Assembly: GCA_016204125.1 (NCBI GenBank) | Contig: JACQLI010000020.1 | Span: 1 to 30,470 of the forward strand | Reading direction: 5' to 3' | DNA from: Candidatus Omnitrophota bacterium | GTDB lineage: Bacteria; Omnitrophota; Omnitrophia; Omnitrophales; JACQLI01 | Length of the DNA stretch: 30,470 nucleotides | In this document: positions 29,077-30,470 of the stretch, piece after piece | How the letters are laid out: every line of letters begins with the position of its first letter | Position numbering within the stretch: position 1 is the first letter of the stretch | The notes under the pieces: generated by a model | The model's input: the letters and a program-made list of their open reading frames with translations, nothing else | Databases searched by the model: none | Told to the model about the DNA's origin: nothing | Translations under genes and position numbers: made by a program

Positions 29077-30470
29077 ATGGAACTGACTGGCGCTAAAACA
29101 ATGATTGAATGCCTCAAGCAGGAAGGCGTTGACGTTATTTTCGGCCTTCCTGGCGGGGCTATTCTTCCAACTTTTGATGCCCTTTACGATTCAGGCCTCA
29201 AATTCATTTTGGTGAGACACGAACAGGGTGCAGCTCATATGGCCGATGGCTACGCACGCTCTACGGGGAAACCAGGTGTTTGCATAGTCACTTCAGGTCC
29301 AGGAGCAACCAATCTCGTGACAGGCATTGCGACTGCTTATATGGATTCTGTTCCCATGGTCTGTATTACAGGCCAAGTTGCCACTACAGCCATTGGAAGC
29401 GACGCTTTTCAAGAAGCTGACACAGTGGGTGTTACACGTCCCGTCACAAAACACAACTACCTTGTCAAAGACGTAAAGGATCTCCCCCGAGTTGTCAAAG
29501 AGGCCTTTTACATCGCTTCAACAGGTCGGTGTGGGCCTGTGTTGATTGACTTTCCTGTTGATGTGAGTAGGGCTAAGGCCGAGTTTGTCTATCCAAAGAG
29601 TGTTCATATTCGGGGTTACAAGCCAACCGTTGAAGGCCACCCCAAACAGATTGAGAAAGCTGCTGATCTGATCATGAAGTCAAAACGGCCCGTCCTCTAT
29701 GTGGGCGGCGGCTGTATTGCATCAAACGCAGCTCAGGAACTGACGGCCTTTGCTCGCAAGACTGGGATTCCTTGCACAACAACGGTTCACGGTCTCGGTT
29801 CATTTCCTGAGAATGATCCGCTTTCGCTCAGGATGCTCGGTATGCACGGGACCCACTATGCAAATTATTCGGTTCAGGGATCTGATCTTTTGATTGCCGT
29901 TGGGGCCCGTTTTGACGACCGCGTTACAGGGAAGATCGATCTTTTCGCTCCGAAGGCAAAAATCGTTCATATTGATATCGACCCCTCTTCGATTTCGAAG
30001 ACAATCCCTGTAGATGTTCCAATCGTAGGAGATGTAAGACATATTCTGAGAGAATTGACCAAACTTGTGGATAAATTGGATATTGAGGATTGGACCAAGC
30101 AGATTGAAGAATGGAAAAAGAAGCACCCTCTCAAATACGATCAACCTGACAAGCCAGTTCGTCAGCAGTACATTATAGATAAGGTGGGGGAGCTTACGGG
30201 TCACGATGCAGTGGTCACCACAGGGGTGGGTCAGCACCAAATGTGGGCTGCCCAGTGGTATGGATTCCGCAAGCCTCGCACAATGATCACTTCAGGCGGG
30301 CTTGGGACGATGGGATACGGGTTTCCTGCGGCTATTGGAGCAAAGATGGGGAGGCCAAACGAAACAGTTGTCTGTATCGACGGTGACGGATCATTTCAGA
30401 TGACCTCAACTGAGCTTGCAACCGCAGCCTACTACAAGATTCCTGTGAAGTGCATCATTATGGATAACGC
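29077..30470 (+). CDS. ilvB: Acetolactate synthase large subunit, N-terminal 464 residues (3' end outside window)
   Basis: ATG at 29077 with TTGAGGT nine bases upstream; the frame stays open to the window end. It joins two pyruvates (or pyruvate and 2-oxobutyrate), the first common step of valine, leucine and isoleucine synthesis, using ThDP and FAD. Seen: GLPGGAILPTFDAL, the catalytic Glu in RHEQGAAHMADGYAR, TSGPGATNLVTGIATAYMDSVP, GSDAFQEADTVGVTRPVTKHNY, GPVLIDFPVDV, GARFDDRVTGKIDLFAP, and the beginning of the ThDP-binding motif VCIDGDGSFQMTSTELATA. Together with cimA and the threonine operon it fits an organism that makes its own branched-chain amino acids. Confidence 0.95.
   Translation, partial: MELTGAKTMIECLKQEGVDVIFGLPGGAILPTFDALYDSGLKFILVRHEQGAAHMADGYARSTGKPGVCIVTSGPGATNLVTGIATAYMDSVPMVCITGQVATTAIGSDAFQEADTVGVTRPVTKHNYLVKDVKDLPRVVKEAFYIASTGRCGPVLIDFPVDVSRAKAEFVYPKSVHIRGYKPTVEGHPKQIEKAADLIMKSKRPVLYVGGGCIASNAAQELTAFARKTGIPCTTTVHGLGSFPENDPLSLRMLGMHGTHYANYSVQGSDLLIAVGARFDDRVTGKIDLFAPKAKIVHIDIDPSSISKTIPVDVPIVGDVRHILRELTKLVDKLDIEDWTKQIEEWKKKHPLKYDQPDKPVRQQYIIDKVGELTGHDAVVTTGVGQHQMWAAQWYGFRKPRTMITSGGLGTMGYGFPAAIGAKMGRPNETVVCIDGDGSFQMTSTELATAAYYKIPVKCIIMDN

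Noticed and set aside
29800..30240. 146-codon minus-strand frame
   Set aside because: It is antisense to ilvB, which has clear conserved motifs through this region.

Overview
The window reads as chromosomal DNA from a diderm (Gram-negative) bacterium. It holds the ATPase half of an MsbA-type lipid A flippase, many Sec signal peptides and several lipoprotein signals. The genes are tightly packed, often with ATGA or TTGA stop/start overlaps, and base composition is moderate. The block hom-thrC-apgM-like-lysC-cimA followed by valS reminds me of uncultured candidate-phylum genomes such as Omnitrophota. That placement rests on gene-order memory, not on a search.

Layout. Positions 1-706: 3' part of msbA, converging on a small acidic secreted protein (708-1142, minus). 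Positions 1292-7662: an amino-acid operon with homoserine dehydrogenase, threonine synthase, a phosphoglycerate-mutase-like protein with degenerate metal ligands (possibly a homoserine kinase substitute or regulator), aspartate kinase and citramalate synthase. Together these lead from aspartate to threonine and from pyruvate toward isoleucine. Positions 7663-8184: a 522-bp non-coding stretch bounded by 13-bp inverted repeats, holding a very large hairpin. valS follows (8185-10791); its protein appears to lack the zinc-ribbon segment usual just before the DVLDTWFSS motif.

Positions 10792-18626 are accessory in character. They hold a BrnT-like/CopG toxin-antitoxin pair with a palindromic operator, an AT-rich HEPN/DUF4145-like gene, an MddA methanethiol S-methyltransferase, two tandem PDZ-M48 lipoprotein metalloproteases, a DUF5329 lipoprotein, a secreted alpha/beta hydrolase and a secreted YwqK/MORN-type repeat protein. 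Three copies of an ~85-bp repeat that can fold as a cloverleaf are scattered here (one truncated and inverted). Positions 18841-23898: a secreted subtilase, a small lipoprotein with an apparent CTG start, a membrane protein, 3-methyladenine DNA glycosylase I, a membrane-anchored AsmA-like/DUF6973-like fusion and a GT2 glycosyltransferase. Positions 23942-30470: a DUF378 membrane protein, a strong intrinsic terminator, nadC, DUF6941, uvrB, a KDPG-aldolase-like gene with altered substrate residues, an esterase-like protein lacking its catalytic serine and histidine, and the 5' part of ilvB (branched-chain amino acids).

Several transcription units start with an extended -10 box followed by a C-rich stretch (TATAATAAC..CCC). 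No rRNA, tRNA, CRISPR array or transposase was recognised. The best candidates for something undescribed are the cloverleaf repeat family, the large hairpin element before valS, and the metal-site-degenerate ApgM homologue inside the threonine operon.
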